A stretch of 8,900 nucleotides of DNA, from NCBI GenBank assembly GCA_005879815.1, contig VBKA01000169.1, positions 1 through 8,900 of the forward strand. Reading direction: 5' to 3'. Positions 7,733 through 8,900 of the stretch are shown here, in pieces; within the stretch, counting starts at the first letter, position 1; the number at the start of each line of letters is the position of its first letter. This DNA comes from Chloroflexota bacterium. Its GTDB lineage: Bacteria > Chloroflexota > Limnocylindria > QHBO01. A model generated the notes under the pieces. That model had not been told where the DNA came from and did no database searches. It was given only the letters and a program-made list of their open reading frames with translations. Both the position numbers and the translations under genes were made by a program.

Positions 7733-8175
7733 CGACGGAGGAGACCCTCCGCATCCTGATCCTGGTCGCTCAGCTGACGTTCGTCGGGCTCCTCTACCTG
7801 GTCCTCTTTGCCTTTGGACGCTCCCTCCTCCGAGACCTGCGCAGCGCGGAGCGCGCGCGCGAGGCGGCTCGACAGGGGATCGGGCGCCTCACCGTCCTCG
7901 AATCCCCGGAGGACGAGCCGCCGGTTGGAAGGGCCATCGCTCTGGGCCCCATCAACTCGATCGGCCGGAACGTCAACAGCACCATCTTTGTCGAAGACGA
8001 CTTCGCCAGCGCGGCACACGCGATGCTCACGTTCCGCGGTCGGTCGTGGTTCGTGGAGGACCAGGGAAGCACCAACGGGACCTACGTCAACGGGCATCGG
8101 ATCGACCGGCCGGTGGCGTTGAGCTACGGTGACGAGCTGATGATCGGCCGCGTGCGGATGCGACTGGAGCGCTAG
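7729..8175 (+). CDS. FhaB-like membrane-anchored FHA-domain protein
   Basis: 148 aa. One N-terminal membrane segment (about residues 8-29, ILILVAQLTFVGLLYLVLFA) is followed by a basic helix (31-50) and a C-terminal cytoplasmic FHA domain: IGR (78-80), S94-A-A-H97, and GSTNGTYVNG (113-122). The usual Arg between Ser and His of the SxxH motif is Ala, while GR and STNG are intact. The arrangement matches FhaB/FipA, which in actinobacteria sits next to cell-wall genes and helps bring phosphoproteins to the division or elongation machinery. Its ATG overlaps the preceding stop by 4 bp and it ends 3 bp before the SEDS gene, so the three are almost certainly cotranscribed and coupled. Confidence 0.93.
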   Translation: MTTEETLRILILVAQLTFVGLLYLVLFAFGRSLLRDLRSAERAREAARQGIGRLTVLESPEDEPPVGRAIALGPINSIGRNVNSTIFVEDDFASAAHAMLTFRGRSWFVEDQGSTNGTYVNGHRIDRPVALSYGDELMIGRVRMRLER

Positions 8176-8178
8176 CCG

Positions 8179-8900
8179 ATGCAGACCAGCTGGCGCGGCA
8201 CTGAGCTCCGTCTCCTCCTCCCGCTGGTGGTGATGGTGCCGCTCGGCTTCGCGCTGGCGCACATCGTCGCGGTCGGGAAGCTGGACCCGGGACCCCTGGG
8301 ACTGGCGATCGCCTACATCGGCCTGGTCCTGGGCGCGCACGTGGCGCTGGTGCTGCTCGGGCACCGCGGCGACCAGCTGCTCCTGCCACTGGCCGCCACG
8401 ATTGGTGGCGTGGGGCTGGTGATGCTCAACCGGCTTCCCCAGACGCTGGCGGGCATGAACCTGTTCGGCTTCTCCGTGGGCATGGCGGAGACGCAGCTCG
8501 TCTGGTTCGCGGTGAGCCTGGTGGCCATGGTGGCGATCGCCGTCTTCTTCCGCGACGACGGGATCCTCCGCCACTACAAGTACACCTGGGCGCTCGCCGG
8601 CGCCGGGCTGCTGGTCATCACCTTCCTGTTCGGCAACGAGCTCAACGGCGCCAGACTGTGGCTGAGCATCGGTCCAGTCACCTTCCAGCCGGGCGAGGCG
8701 ATCAAGATCGTGCTCGTCGTCTTCATCGCCGGCTACCTGGCGGAGAAGCGTGCGCTGCTGGCTGGCGCCCATCGGCGCATCGGTCCCATCAAGATCCCCC
8801 CGCTGCCGTACCTGCTCCCGATGCTGGCGATCTTCGGAATCGTGATGGTGATGGTGGTCATCAGCAAGGACCTGGGCATCGCCCTCCTCTTCTACGGGAT
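8179..8900 (+). CDS. rodA: FtsW/RodA (SEDS) peptidoglycan glycosyltransferase, 5' part
   Basis: The first 240 codons are present; the gene continues beyond the window. SEDS proteins polymerise lipid II into glycan strands in the membrane together with a class B penicillin-binding protein. The visible part has about six or seven hydrophobic segments, beginning at residues 10-32. It carries the family signature NGARLWLSIGPVTFQPGE (near residues 156-173) followed by a KI-VLVVFIAGYLAEKR helix, and SKDLGIALLFYG near the window edge, matching the DLG-x-x-L region of RodA/FtsW. RodA rather than FtsW is inferred from the fhaA-fhaB-rodA gene order of actinobacteria. ATG 8179 follows the FhaB-like stop by 3 bp, and no independent promoter is seen. 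Confidence 0.93.
   Translation, partial: MQTSWRGTELRLLLPLVVMVPLGFALAHIVAVGKLDPGPLGLAIAYIGLVLGAHVALVLLGHRGDQLLLPLAATIGGVGLVMLNRLPQTLAGMNLFGFSVGMAETQLVWFAVSLVAMVAIAVFFRDDGILRHYKYTWALAGAGLLVITFLFGNELNGARLWLSIGPVTFQPGEAIKIVLVVFIAGYLAEKRALLAGAHRRIGPIKIPPLPYLLPMLAIFGIVMVMVVISKDLGIALLFYG

Noticed and set aside
7690..8772. 360-codon minus-strand open frame, rich in His/Gln/Glu
   Set aside because: Antisense shadow of the FHA and SEDS genes; its composition is what membrane-protein codons give when read backwards.

Overview
This 8.9 kb window is high-GC, densely coding chromosomal DNA from a bacterium. It fits a high-GC Chloroflexota lineage best. A transcription-attenuating T-box controls valyl-tRNA synthetase, the ValRS carries an HASIAAQ-type core, and a DUF3662/FHA - FHA - FtsW/RodA cluster resembles the actinobacterial fhaA-fhaB-rodA locus but lacks the phosphatase gene. 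An actinobacterial relative cannot be excluded without a database search. No tRNA, rRNA, CRISPR, insertion sequence or phage feature was seen.

Layout, left to right on the + strand unless stated. (1) 1-53: the 3' end of a T-box riboswitch, with a complete antiterminator and the competing terminator. (2) 94-2775: valS. (3) 2852-3583: an unrecognised protein with a polyproline N-terminus and a C-terminal zinc ribbon. (4) 3708-4889: a CpaE/TadZ-like protein, with a degenerate receiver fused to a ParA/MinD-type ATPase. (5) 5030-5356: a small FmdB-family zinc-ribbon protein. (6) 6840-5368 on the minus strand, convergent with FmdB: an unrecognised protein with three predicted zinc sites, two at the N-terminus and one at the C-terminus, separated by a long Glu/Pro/Val/Ala repeat linker. 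(7) 6841-7016: a divergent intergenic region with two candidate promoters and a phased cluster of TGGTA motifs. (8) 7017-8900: a rightward cluster of an FhaA-like DUF3662/FHA protein whose N-terminus is separated from the rest by a frameshift or small deletion, an FhaB-like membrane-anchored FHA protein, and the first 240 codons of an FtsW/RodA glycosyltransferase that runs off the window.

How the genes fit together: the right-hand cluster is a tightly packed envelope-synthesis operon (overlap of 4 bp, then a 3-bp gap). FHA proteins there probably read Ser/Thr phosphorylation and pass it to the peptidoglycan polymerase. The CpaE-like ATPase suggests polar pilus or Tad-type assembly or positioning, although no other pilus gene is in view. 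The two unrecognised proteins share a very similar C-terminal zinc-ribbon tail, and every cysteine in them belongs to a CxxC pair.

I found no clear self-contained new defence or mobile system. The most notable items are the broken N-terminus of the FhaA-like gene behind an apparently leaderless GTG start, the zinc-ribbon/repeat protein, and the fully readable T-box switch.
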